This document shows positions 36,742 through 47,459 of a stretch of 64,000 nt of DNA, piece by piece (the first letter of the stretch is position 1; every line of letters begins with the position of its first letter). The notes under the pieces are model-generated. The model was not told where the DNA came from. It saw nothing but the letters and a program-made list of their open reading frames with translations, and ran no database searches. Both the position numbers and the translations under genes were made by a program. Origin of the DNA: Camellia lanceoleosa (lineage: Eukaryota; Streptophyta; Magnoliopsida; Ericales; Theaceae); the NCBI GenBank assembly GCA_025200525.1, contig CM045770.1, forward strand, positions 81,957,347 through 82,021,346, read 5' to 3'.

Positions 36742-36902
36742 ATCCGACAATGTCGAGTGGAAGGGCCATTGCTCAACAGTTACTCTAGGGATAACAGACT
36801 GATCTTTCCCAAGAGCTCACATTGACGGAAAGGTTTGGAACCTCGATGTCGACTCTGCGCCACCTAGGACTGTAGTATGTTCTAAGGATTCGGCTATTCG
36901 CC
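36742..36902 (+). pseudogene. rrn23: Chloroplast 23S rRNA fragment (peptidyl-transferase region)
   Basis: Contains the conserved domain V sequence GTTACTCTAGGGATAACAG, GATCTTTCCCAAGAGCTCAC and GTTTGGAACCTCGATGTCG. It has a small deletion after GCTCAAC and several changes from the conserved form (for example GATAACAGA for GATAACAGG). It is only about 160 bp and not a functional rRNA gene. Confidence 0.93.
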
Positions 36903-37037
36903 TCCAAAAATATAGCCATCCCTGCCCCCCCCGGGGGTCAATCCCACAAGCCCCTTTTCCATTCTCATTCAATCATAGCGGGGAAGCAAGTCAAATTAGA
37001 AAAACTCACATTGGGTTTAGGGATAATCAAGCTCAAG
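36903..37037 (-). pseudogene. trnV-GAC: Chloroplast trnV-GAC 3' end and flank
   Basis: The plus strand gggtttagggataatcaagc is the complement of the tRNA-Val(GAC) 3' end. The flank carries aaactcacattgggttt and a C/G-rich run (gcccccccgggggtc) as in the inverted-repeat region next to 16S rRNA. Only the last few tRNA positions are present. Confidence 0.75.
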
Positions 37038-37066
37038 ATAAATAGTTAAGTAGTCAAATGAGCTTT

Positions 37067-37190
37067 TGGGGATAGAAGGACTTGAACCCTCACGATTTCT
37101 AAAGTCGACAGATTTTCCTCTTACTATAAATTTCATTGTTGTGAGTATTGACATGTAGAATAAGACTCTATCTTTATTCTTATCTGAGTT
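37067..37190 (-). pseudogene. trnL-UAA: Chloroplast trnL-UAA 3' exon and intron end
   Basis: The 3' exon lies at about 37067-37116 (minus ...GGGTTCAAGTCCTTCTATCCCC), with one change in the conserved CCCTCTATCCC. The intron tail continues to about 37190 (minus ...GTAGTAAGAGG-like end, CATGTCAATACT). The 5' exon is absent. Confidence 0.92.
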
Positions 37191-37195
37191 GAAGG

Positions 37196-37495
37196 GAAAT
37201 ATCCAAACGCATGTTTTATTCTTTCTAATAATCCATACTTGTAGCAATGAAATAGTATTGTTCCTTCCACAAGTGATAAATGATTGCTTACAAATATCTA
37301 TGATATATCTTCTCTATAAAGGACTAGAAATGCATTGTTTACATATCATTGGGAAGTGCATTAACATAAATACAACAGTAAGAAGAGGCAATACAAAAGT
37401 GTGTAAACTATACAAACAAGTCAAAGTGGACTGTCCCACACTAGCTTTTCTGCGCAATAATTCTACCAAAGGCGATCCTATTACAGGAATAACTT
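37196..37495 (-). pseudogene. petB: Chloroplast petB 3' end and downstream spacer
   Basis: PetB is cytochrome b6 of the thylakoid cytochrome b6f complex. The minus strand reads [20 protein letters not shown] and [20 protein letters not shown] then [18 protein letters not shown], the C-terminal part of the protein, followed by the spacer towards petD. Several residues differ from the conserved protein (for example RK for GS). Confidence 0.9.
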
Positions 37496-37708
37496 CAAGT
37501 ACCCCTGCTATATTACAATATCTCACTCCTTATACAAGAGCCGCCTTGGCTGGATATTTTATGTACCGAGAATGACAAACTTTAATCATTTATGATGATC
37601 CATCCAAACAAGCACACGCTTATCACCAAATGTCTCTTCTATTACGAAGACCATCTGGTCATGAAGCTTATGCAAGGGATGTTTTTTATTTCCATTCACG
37701 CCTTGTAA
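37496..37708 (+). pseudogene. atpA: Chloroplast atpA fragment
   Basis: The fragment encodes part of the ATP synthase alpha subunit: [20 protein letters not shown], then a stop, then [20 protein letters not shown] and [20 protein letters not shown]. It covers a short central part of the subunit. The join to petB lies at about 37490-37503. Confidence 0.92.
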
Positions 37709-38053
37709 ACGATTTGGAAGATATAATTGGAGGACATGTATGGTTAGGTTCTATTTGTATACTTGGTGGAATCTGGCATATCTTAACCAAACCCTTCGCA
37801 TGGGCTTGACGCGTGCTTGTATGGTCTAGAGAGGCCTAGTTGTCTTATAGTTTAAGTGCTTTATCTATTTATGGTTTCATTGCTTGTTGTTTTGTCTAGT
37901 TCAATAATACCGCTTATTCTAATGAGTTTTACAAACCTACTGAACTAGAAGCTTCTCAAGCTCAAGTATTTACTTTTCTAGTTAGAGATCAACGTCTTGG
38001 GGCTAATGTGGGATCCGCTCAAGGACCTGCTGGTTTAGGTAAATATCTAATGC
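37709..38053 (+). pseudogene. psbC: Chloroplast psbC fragment
   Basis: PsbC is the CP43 antenna protein of photosystem II. The fragment reads [30 protein letters not shown], then a stop, then [20 protein letters not shown] and [20 protein letters not shown]. It is a middle segment with several substitutions and stops. Confidence 0.93.
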
Positions 38054-38069
38054 GTTATACATTCTCACA

Positions 38070-38685
38070 GAGTCGTATTATTAGTTGTATAATTTGTAAA
38101 AGCCAATCACAATTTAATATGTGGCACTAAGAGGGCAATTTGGGGATTTAATACAAGTTGCCAACCAAAATCAGACACGTAGCAGTGCGTATTGGTAATA
38201 ATAGATCTGCGTAGTACTGGAATAATCGAGAGATATAAGATGACGTGGCCTAACGGTTATTCACGAAGTTTAAATTCAAAATCAGGAGGGAAGCCTAACT
38301 GCAAGAATGGCATAGTGGGATTAACTATGGAGAGCATGTTTAGCAATCATGGAAGGACATTTCGACAGTTGGAAGCCCACTTCGACGGTTATCATTGAAG
38401 AGTATAAATAGCAAAGAAGGCCCCAGAATTGAGAGGACCCTCAAACTCAGATAAAAAAACCAGTTTATTTATTTCGTTTTTCCTTCTAGTTTTTCCAATT
38501 CTTTACATTTCTGCATTTCAATTCCTGTACTGTACTTCATTTCCTAGGAGTAGTTTTAAATAGCTTACTGTTGTAAACCTCTACGAGACTGGGTCAGATC
38601 ATTGTAAGTTTTCATTTACTTAATGAAATTCAAATTTTGAAATTGTTCTTCACTTGTTATTATTTACTAAATTCTCATAAACAAG
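38070..38685 (+). repeat. Probable 5' LTR of the Tat-type element
   Basis: It lies between the chloroplast mosaic and the leader. A TATAAATA box at 38403-38410 is followed by a leader-like pyrimidine-rich segment. Exact ends are uncertain because the partner LTR is not present for comparison; candidates are a TGTATAATTTG start near 38084-38095 and an end near ...CATAAACA at about 38685. The primer site was not identified with confidence. Confidence 0.5.
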
Positions 38686-38939
38686 CCACTAGTAAAAGTC
38701 CTCTTTATTGAGGCTGAGAGAACTAGAACACAATCGTCTGATCATTGGTTGGCAATTAATATTCTGTAAGGACTAATTGATCCTTGCTGGCACGCTTAAA
38801 ATTACATTCACTACAACAAATTTGAGATTTAAAGACGAAACAAATTTGTCCCAAAATGTATATATTTCGTCACCCAAACTAATTACGACGAAAATTTTTC
38901 GTCACCCGTTTTGTCGCCAAAGCCTCGTCGCTAAAGGGT

Positions 38940-39620
38940 CTTAGAGACGAAAAAAACAATTAGATCATTAAAAATGATAAATTTGTGACGAATTTTTTTG
39001 TCTCCAATATGCTCTGTTGGGAACATACTTGTTATTAATTAGCGACAAAATATTTTGTCATTAAAGGAAGAAATTAGAGACAAAAGTATTTCGTCATAAA
39101 TATAAGAAATAGAGACAAATAATTTTGTCACGCTTTAATATAAATGAAGACGAAAATTTTTGTCAAAGAAGCTAGTAATAGAGACAAAATAAATTCATCA
39201 TTAAAAATGATAAATTTGTGACAAATTTTTGTCTCCAATACACTTGGGAACATACTTGTAAGTAATTAGTGACAAAATATTTTGTCATTAAAGGAAGAAA
39301 TTAGACACAAAAGTATTTTGTCATAAATATAAAAAATAGATCTGAAATAATTTTATCACGTTAATATAAACGAAGACAAAAAATTTGTCAAAGAAACTAC
39401 CAATAGAGACAAAACAAATTCATCATTAAAAATGATAAATTTGTGACTTAATTTTGTCTCCAATACACTCTGGGGAACATACTTGTAAGTAATTAGCGAC
39501 AAAATATTTTGTCATTAAAGGAGAAATTAGAGACAATTATTTTGTCATAAATATAAGAAATGGAGACAAAATAATTTTGTCACGCTTAATATAAACGAAG
39601 ACTAAATTTTTTATCAAAGA
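38940..39620. repeat. Left subterminal repeats of the CACTA element
   Basis: Three copies of a unit of about 220-240 bp begin near 38967, 39205 and 39427 (aaaaatgataaatttgtgac...). Each contains several short inverted motifs such as gacaaaatattttgtc. Such arrays are the usual transposase-binding subterminal regions of CACTA elements. Confidence 0.8.
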
Positions 39621-40624
39621 AACTACACTACAAGAATTAACATTTGCCGACCAAAAAATTAGTCACTAAAAGTCCATTTTGGTCGGCAAAACATATTCCC
39701 AACCAATTTTTTGGTCGCCAAGTTGGTCGGCAATTAAGGAGAAAGTAATTAGCGACTAGAAAGATTTTTAGTCGGCAAAACGCTTCTATTTGGCGACTAA
39801 ATTGTTGGTCGCTAAACATATAATTATCGCGACTAACCTATTTAGTCGAAAAAGACTTTGGTCAAAAAATTACATTCAACGACCAAAAGCAGGAAAACAA
39901 TACACGTAATTCCTAATAATTCATTCAATCCATAATAAACCTATAATTTTAAAGCATCATTCAAATCAATCAATCATTAACATTCGACACAATACATAAT
40001 TCATTAACATTCGATACAATATAACTATTCTAAGTTTTCATTCACAAGTCACATCCATCTAGCATAACAATTTGAAACATAACTATTTGTTATCCATGTA
40101 ACTATCAACAAATAAAACTACTAATATTTGTTATCCATACACATCCATCCAAAAATATTTAATCCTCTCAAAAATGCTTATACGCCAAGTAGTCTTGTAC
40201 AATTTAACCACAAGACGAGATCATCCATTATCCATCTATACCAAAGAAAATGAGAAATAATGTTAGGTTTGTTTTTAATGAAAATATTTGAAATGAGTAA
40301 TTAAATTATCAATTTCAGAGAATCGTAAGTTCAAATCAAAATTTCTAACTCATTTGCAGATAATTAAATTATCAATTTCAAAGTATAAACTGCTAATTAC
40401 AAATTTGAAATGGGTATTAACAGATTGGACAATGAGACTCATGTTTACAGAGAAAAGTGCAAGATTCATATATGGTCATGGCAAACACAATCAACCTTGA
40501 CAAGCACAGATAGACATAGAAGACTACTACTGGTTGAAAACAATCTTCCTCTTATTTATGGTTTTCTCTTCGCTTTTTCTTTTCTTTTTCTTTGTTTATG
40601 ATTTATTTGTTTCTCCTTATGTAG

Positions 40625-40788
40625 TTACTTCAAAGGAATGATCTTGAAAAGTTTGTGAACCTCGAAATCGACCCTCCTAAGGGTGTTCTATGCTATGGTC
40701 CAGAAGACACTTTTAGCTAGAGCTAATAGAGCTTATGCGTGTTTCATCCGTGTTATTGGAAGTGAACTTGTTAAGAAATATGTTTGAT
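40625..40788 (+). pseudogene. 26S proteasome ATPase (RPT1-like) exon fragment
   Basis: RPT1 is one of six AAA-ATPases in the base of the 26S proteasome. After a splice-acceptor-like ttatgtag the frame reads [20 protein letters not shown], then in another frame [17 protein letters not shown] and [10 protein letters not shown] before TGA. This matches the region around the Walker A loop; an indel has removed most of the GPPGTGKT loop between GP and KT. Only about 50 codons are present, so it is a transposon-captured fragment. Confidence 0.85.
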
Positions 40789-40799
40789 GATTACTATTC

Positions 40800-43060
40800 C
40801 ATTTCATTTTAGGACATTAATATTCCATTTCATTCCAAGGCCAGAGGAAATTAAAAATAAAAATAAAAATAAAAATTTCACATGTAATAGTATCTAAAGT
40901 GGCAACAATTTTAATGCTACATTTTAAAAATGTATATTAAAAATGTATATCACAAGAGGTGTCAAACATTTTTTTTTTTTTTTGATAGTTTAACTATAAT
41001 ATTAAAAATGTTCCCCAATGATGCTTCGATTTTACAAATAACTTATAAAAGCAAAAAAAAAAAAAAAAAATTTGATTCTCATTACGTATATTTGCAAACA
41101 TAGGAAGGATACTTAAAAGAAAGAGGAGAAATAACACACTTCAAGGCAAATAATAGATTGGGGGACTTCACAAACAACAGAGTGAAATGGTATTCTCCAC
41201 ATATCCCAATAGCAAACATCAACACAAACATTGACAGTGAAAGGGAGACACAGGCAGAGACTGAGTGAGTGAGAATGATACAGCAGATTTTTACCTGCAA
41301 TTGTTGCTAGGGAGAGTTGAAGATGCTCTGAAAAATCACGATGGTGAGGGCCCCGTGGCTGACACATTGTAGAAGAAGACGAGTATGAGAAAGAGGAGTG
41401 ATGGAATAAAAACAAACTGAAAATAAAAACAAACAAATCAGTGATAAGAGTAATATTAGCAAGACCTTCATCACTGCCAAATTGGTGTCAATGCCATCTA
41501 TTTTTTTTTTTTGTTTTTTTGCAATTGTCCCATAAATAATTAAACACAGAAATAAACAACTTCAAAAAAATAATAAATAAAGGAGTTAATTACAGTTTCC
41601 ATCCTTTTATTTCGATTTAAAATTTATTTTATAGTTTCAAGTTGAACAATTTAGCCAAACCAATTTAAGTACAATTTTAATTTAGTACTTCTATCTAAAT
41701 TAATAATTTTGAAATATTTCTTAATTTTTTAAGATGTACATGTAAACAAAATTAATAAAAAAATTAGACAAAAGAACTAAATTAAAACTAAACTTAAAAT
41801 GTAAAGACCAAATTATTCAAATTAAAACCATAAGAACTAAAGTAAAATTCTGATCAAATTATAGGAATGGAAAGTGTAATTAGTCCTAAATAATGTGTCA
41901 CAAGTTTCTAACTTTGTACACCCTGTTTTGTTGTCCTTTGAGTCATAACTCAGAGAGAAATTTAAAAGCCCAAAAAACAAGAATGAAATATATAATCAAC
42001 TGCAATCCAAGAACCATCATTAATTAAAACTTCCAATCTTATAAATAAACCTACACAAGCAGCCCAACAATACATAGTTTAGATACAACAATAACACCAA
42101 ACACAAGTTTTTAAAAACTTCAAATATATATATTCAATCTAAAAGAAACAAATCACAAATCGCTTGAATCAAGCTCTCCAACAAATATATATATATATAT
42201 ATATTCAATCTGCAATAGATAGATATAAATAAATAAAAACATAGATACATGACATATATATATACCACTAACAAGAACTAAAAACAAAGACAAATCTAAA
42301 AGATTGAACAAATTAAAGGTAATAAAAATAAACGTTGAACAAATATAAATAAACGAGAGACCATGTGACTTTCTTCATTTTCTTCTAGGTTATCAACTAA
42401 AATTTTCCAATTTCTGATTACCACAAGATGCATACTAGAGAAACATCACAAATAAGTCTGAGTCAATATGATTCCCTCACCATAAGCATGACCTAAATGC
42501 AAAATCACTAATTATGGAAGATTAACAGTTCCTTCTTCATCTAGGATGTAATTTCAAATACATGCTTCTACAGAAACAAAAGGTGCAATGGCTGGCATTG
42601 CAGTTTGTGAATACCTCTAACCTTTTGCCATTTTTAGAAAATGACCACCAACCCATATAAACCCATACACTACACAATTTACTAAACTCAGCCTAACATC
42701 CGTTTTCTCATTAACCAAAAAATACCAATATCTCTGCTACAAGTTTTTGTGTGATCAAATTACTAAAAGCTTATTATTTCAAATTATGATTAAGATATAA
42801 GCCTATCCTCGTATCACAATTAAAGCAAGGTTGTTAAACTCAGGATAGTTCATCTGATAGTGATGCTTGCTCCATGATCAAGTAGGAGGCTCAAACTGGG
42901 GATAATAATATTCTACAGCCAAAAAGAGAACAACAATACAATGATTGTGAAGATTGGAAAAGGACACTATTTAATAGTTAAGTGCATCATGTCATTAAGT
43001 TTTCAAGGAATATAATGAAACCCTAGCCACAACAGTTGGCCTAATTTCAACCTCGAGGTC
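40800..43060. other. AT-rich CACTA interior with one possible exon
   Basis: There is mostly AT-rich sequence and (AT)n runs (42130-42260). On the minus strand a short frame MCQPRGPHHRDFSEHLQLSL near 41300-41370 runs into a GTAAAA donor-like site. It could be another captured first exon, but no family is recognised. Otherwise nothing is called. Confidence 0.35.
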
Positions 43061-44071
43061 AGATGCACTGAAGAGATACAAGGGTACAAAGCTGAAATAC
43101 CAAGACAAAAACAACATCAAAATCTTGTACAGAAGGAAAAGGAGTCGCAGGAGAGAGTTAAAGAAAAAAAGAGGGCCAAGGGGGTGGGGATTGAGAAACA
43201 CAATCAAGAAAAAAATAATTTTGCATACCTCTCTAGCGGAAGATAGTTGGGCCGTTTTGGTCTTCCAACATCAAGGCATGGCATGAAAGCGGAATAAGTA
43301 AGTTCAATGTTACGGTGTTTGGTAAAATAATCATACACAGTAATCTCTAAAGCTTCCCCTCCATATCCACCATCAGCATTTCTCACTTTCAAAGAAAAAC
43401 TTGGAGAAACAATAAAACAAAACAGCATTATAAGTTTTCAACCAGAATGTATCAAAAGAAGAAGTTCCGTGCAATTAAACAAGCAAACCACTTACAATTG
43501 CTGATTGCAAGGCTTTTCACTCAAGCCTATGATCTTAAATTCCATGTTGCTGTGCCTTGTCTTAACCCTCATATTTTTTAGCATTTTCTTAGCCTGAACA
43601 TGTCCAAACAATTACAATTTCAATAGACAAATAATAAAAATAAAATGCAGAACAAACTACCAATAAATTACCTTTGCCCAGTCAATATTACGAGGTTCCC
43701 GTGCATTCTGATTGGCCAGAAGAAAATCAATCACAGGTCCAGGTGTTAATATCATAGTTGTGGACACATCTGCACAATGAATTGTAAGCAGCATTAAAAA
43801 TGGAAAAAGGGCAATCCCTGACAGTAAAGGACAAAAGAATGGAGTTATACCCATATTCAAGGATAAACCACCATGAGTTGGACGAAAGCTGGAATGGAAC
43901 CCCCGACAGCCAGTTACACCTCCTCCAACATTAGTGAAATTCCTCGAGTCGTCATGAAAGAATGACTGCCTCACCAAAAGGCAACCCCTGCATTCAACAC
44001 CATAAGTTCATTTAGCAAAAAGATAGCGGATGTGAAAACAAGAAGAAACACAAATAAAAGGGAAAGCCGAT

Positions 44072-44195
44072 GGCGTCCTTGTGGCCTAGTGGCATGGGTG
44101 GCAGCACTTAGGGCTTGCAAGGGTGAGGTAGGGGTTCAACTCCCTAGGTGCTAATCTAACAATTAACAACTGACTTTCGCCAATAAAAAGCAAAA
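44072..44195 (+). mobile_element. tRNA-derived SINE in an AGO intron
   Basis: RNA polymerase III box-like motifs are present: an A-box-like TGGCCTAGTGG near 44082-44092 and a B-box GGTTCAACTCC near 44132-44142, the usual spacing. The 3' end becomes A-rich. Possible target duplication aaaagg(g)aaa lies on either side (about 44057 and 44200). It lies between the exons ending 43987 and 44219. Confidence 0.6.
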
Positions 44196-45013
44196 AACAA
44201 AAGGAAATTTTAAAATACCTGTTAGCTGCTTGCTGCCGCAATATAATATCTAGCACTCTTAGTGCATCTTGAATATTTTCCACCTACAAAACAGCGTAAC
44301 TGATTTCCACATTAAAAGATTTTGACTGAAAAGAACGCTTTGACCTTTTACTAGATTCACTAGGGCTCCCATTGTGAGGAGGGCTCCCACTACCACAACC
44401 AGATAAGAAAAATGAAATATAAATATTGGTTTCATGCATTATAATTTAAAAATTAAATATAAAAATACAGGATAACTAAATAATTAAAAATACAAATAAA
44501 AGACCTACCGTTTTGCAAATGACTCCTCAAGCACCACTGTGAACTCTGAAATGTTTTGTGGTAGAGGCCCCACTGTGTACAAAGTTTTTCTCCATCATAT
44601 GCAAATTTCTTCCCAGCAAGTTCAGAAGATACGTTTGGTAAAGTTTATCAATAATTTTTCTCCCTATTCCCTTGTTCTCGACTCTCTTATCCACTGAACT
44701 AATAGAAACCTGCATGTGGTATAGAATAATAGGTTTCATGCTGAACCACTGCAAACTTTAAATAATAAAAGTAGGACAGATGGCGAACATACACTATACT
44801 GGTAAAATATTTCATTGGGGTATTTGACAGAAACTTTAAAGTGATTTGTCAGCAATGAAATCGCCCAGCACTACCAAACCAGCGCCTACTGATTATAGAA
44901 CGCTCAGGAGTGTCCAGTTTTTCTGGCTTTACAGTGGGTGGCATACTTGGTGGTGGTGGTGGTAAAGAAGGACCCAACTGCCTTTTTCTCCATCTTTTAC
45001 TTGAAGCAGTAAC

Positions 45014-47246
45014 CTAGAAGATTCTAAGACAAGCCAAATACACAAGCAATAAGTTTAAAAAAAGCAATGAATTACCAACTCAAGGAACACAAAAGGATCC
45101 ACCTAAATGAGTTCTGGGAAGAAATAAAACTATTAAAATCCCTTAATGCCATGCTGCCAAGTAAAGAATGCCATGAAAGATGCTTAACAAAAGAAATTTG
45201 AACAAGTTCTATGAGGCAAATAATGATTTATGATTAACATCCCTAAATGCCATGCTCCAAGTAAAGAACATAACATGAAACACAATTCAGAATTTCATCT
45301 GATAGCAGTTTACACCAGTAGTCCTGAAGTTATCCTGCTGATTATGCAAATAATAATCAGATGTTAGTGTCAGCAATTTTGTGATGTCAAGAAAACATGA
45401 AAAAGAAACTCACCGAAACATATATAAAACAGCAGGCATGAATGCAGGACAATTTTTCAAGGCAATGGCTTAGACACCTTTTCAAAAGATTACATGAATG
45501 AACTACCAAAAAAACAAAAATAGAGAGAGAGAGAGGATCCTCCATGGAAAACCTTTCTCAAATATCTTTCTTCCATCCATCTACACCTCTACAACCAATT
45601 GCACAAGTATGCATAATATATTTACTTTTGCTCCACATCTAAGACAAAGTTTACATAGTTAAATATATCAATTATTGTCAAGTGCAAAAAAGAGCCATGA
45701 AGGCCACTCAAAGTGATGATTATAGCAGCTCAAACCAGCAAGAAAGAAAATATCATCTGATAGCAGTTCAAAATAGTATTCCATGAAAAATTCACGCAAA
45801 AAAAATCTAACCCCTCAAAACATAGTGAAGAAATCCTACCAAACTTAACAAAAGTGAAAAAACTTAAATATTTTTCTTCAATCCATTCACACCTCTGTAA
45901 CACTGATTACAAAAGCAAGCATAACTACTTTTTCTGTTCTTCCGAGCTAAGACAATTTTTACACATCAAAATGTACCAATTCTCATCAAGTGTGAAAAAG
46001 CTAGGAGTGGCACACACACAAGTGATAATTTCAAGAGGGTTATAGCATAGACACTAGAAGGATATCTAATACTAAAATATGAATTGTCAAGACAGCAACA
46101 CATTTTTAATCAACTAAACCTAATATCCCTAAATAATTTCCCCTAATTGAAAAAATATACCTTTATAGCAGTGTAAAAAAAAAAATTATCCAAAACAAGT
46201 TGACAATTAAAAACCATCCAAAGAACCTAAACAAGCAGTCACACATACAGGTCATGTGTGCACTCAATATGCACAAGCACAAGTAGAAAGAAGAAAAAAT
46301 AAAACACACTAAACCATGTGCACGTGTGAATATAATATATATATATATATTGTGAGAATAATATTAGTATAGTATATATTGTGTGAATATTGTTTCCTAT
46401 TTCGGATTGGTTTAGGTTTATTCTTTTCTATTTAGGATTGGTTTAAGTTTATTCTTGTTTCCTATTTAGGATTAAGTCTAGAATTGCTATATATATCAGA
46501 TGTACACATTGTATTGAAATACAATTGAATATACATAAAAACCTTCAGAAATCTTATTCTCACAATATATACTATACTAATATTATTCTCACATATATAT
46601 GTGCATAAATTTCATTTTTGCTAAGCAACAAAGAACTCATGTATGTATGCATTTAAGATATTGATAAAAGCAAGTAAATACACACCCAGATGCATATATT
46701 ATCCACCTTTTTTCAAAATCAATAAAGAGAAGAGCACCCAGAATGTTATAATGGTTCAAGCAAAATTATATGCTGAAACAATTAAATTCCCAAACCAAAA
46801 AAAAAAAAAAAAGAATAGAAAGAGAATATGAAATAAGAGGAAAATGGGTAGCCTGGGAGAAAAATAGACAAAGAAATCAACAGCATTGACTAACAAACAC
46901 AATCAAAATCAACAACAGGACCAAAACAACAATCTACAGCACTGAAAAAACAAAATATAAGTTGCGAATTGAAGCCTATCAGTGAATCAAAAATAACCTC
47001 ATGAGTATAAAAAGCTAAGGAGACAAACCAGTAGAATCAGAGTCACACAAAGATCACCAATGCAGTCCAAAAAAAAATCCACAAATCGTAGTCTAAACCA
47101 TGATTCAAAGCTTCAAGCCTCTTCAATACACGCACATACCAAAAACATATTTACAATGAAAGCTAGAAGAAGAATTTCAGTGAGACAATGTATATATATA
47201 TGACTGAAATCAAGTCAAAGGACACTGAAACTGTTCTCAATCTTAC
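45014..47246 (-). other. 5' UTR intron of the captured ARGONAUTE portion
   Basis: A 2.2 kb interval lies between the donor at 47246 and the acceptor CTTCTAG at 45014-45015. It contains a diverged duplication of about 300 bp spacing (45540-45760 and 45850-46040) and an inserted element with perfect inverted ends (46351-46593). No coding is seen. A long first intron in the 5' UTR is plausible for this gene type. Confidence 0.6.
46351..46593. mobile_element. Element with 33 bp perfect terminal inverted repeats
   Basis: Positions 46351-46383 (TGTGAGAATAATATTAG...) are the exact reverse complement of 46561-46593. The interior (46384-46560) has an LTR-like form: read on minus, TGTGAGAATAAGATTTC near 46564 to ATATTCACA near 46382. 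TATAT flanks both sides, but in an (AT)n tract this is weak as a target duplication. It could be a small foldback element or a solo LTR with rearranged ends. Confidence 0.65.
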
Positions 47247-47343
47247 CTTGCGATGATCAAATATATCTTTAGGGTTTCTGAAAGAAAGCAAATAGCAGAG
47301 AAGAGACTCTCGCTCTCTCTCTCCTCTTTCTAGCAGCCTTGAA

Positions 47344-47440
47344 AAATTGGAGAGAATATAGAGGGAAAGATCCAAATTGGAGAGAATATAGAGGGAAAGA
47401 TCCAATTTTATAGGCAGCGAAGCAATCAGAAATTTTGGGG
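47344..47440 (-). promoter_or_regulatory. Promoter/5' UTR of the captured ARGONAUTE portion
   Basis: On the minus strand CTATAAAATTGG (47402-47413) is a TATA box. It is followed by a 30 bp segment of the type gatctttccctctatattct present twice in tandem (47344-47403). Downstream are a CT-rich leader, an AAACCCTAAAG motif and the donor CAAG|GTAAG at 47247. This looks like an authentic plant 5' region carried along with the gene. Confidence 0.65.
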
Positions 47441-47459
47441 TAATATTAGAGTACATCAT

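Larger units (their letters stand above)
36742..38053. other. Mosaic of chloroplast DNA fragments in the nucleus (NUPT)
   Basis: At least six separate chloroplast loci lie end to end in mixed orientation: 23S rRNA (+), trnV-GAC flank, trnL-UAA 3' exon and intron (-), petB and its downstream spacer (-), atpA (+) and psbC (+). These are far apart in chloroplast genomes, so the block was assembled from pieces. Substitutions and stops show it has decayed since insertion. Each piece is listed separately. Confidence 0.93.
43068..47440 (-). pseudogene. Captured 5' portion of an AGO4-clade ARGONAUTE gene
   Basis: AGO4-clade proteins bind 24-nt small RNAs and guide DNA methylation. With introns retained, the exons on minus are: 5' UTR (47247 to about 47440), 44793-45013 (Pro-rich start, then TNHFKVSVKYPNEIFYQYS), 44509-44709 (VENKGIGRKIIDKLYQTY, KKFAYDGEK, TVGPLPQNISEFTVVLEE), 44219 to about 44403 (VLDIILRQQAANR), 43851-43987 (VGGGVTGCRGFHSSFRPTHG), 43671-43769 (VSTTMILTPGPVIDFLL, NIDWAK), 43496-43593 (MEFKIIGLSEKPC), about 43230-43399 (EITVYDYFTKHRNIELTYS, CLDVGRPKRPNYLPLE) and 43068-43091 (LCTLVSLQ). 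N-terminal, linker and PAZ regions are present; MID and PIWI are missing. The first exons have frameshifts and a small deletion, but 43496-43987 still reads open across splices. Confidence 0.93.

Noticed and set aside
36742..37190. Functional rRNA and tRNA genes
   Set aside because: Only fragments with substitutions and missing parts are present; they are chloroplast-derived insertions.
43068..47440. A complete host ARGONAUTE gene
   Set aside because: MID and PIWI regions are absent, the first exons have frameshifts, and the piece lies entirely within CACTA termini.
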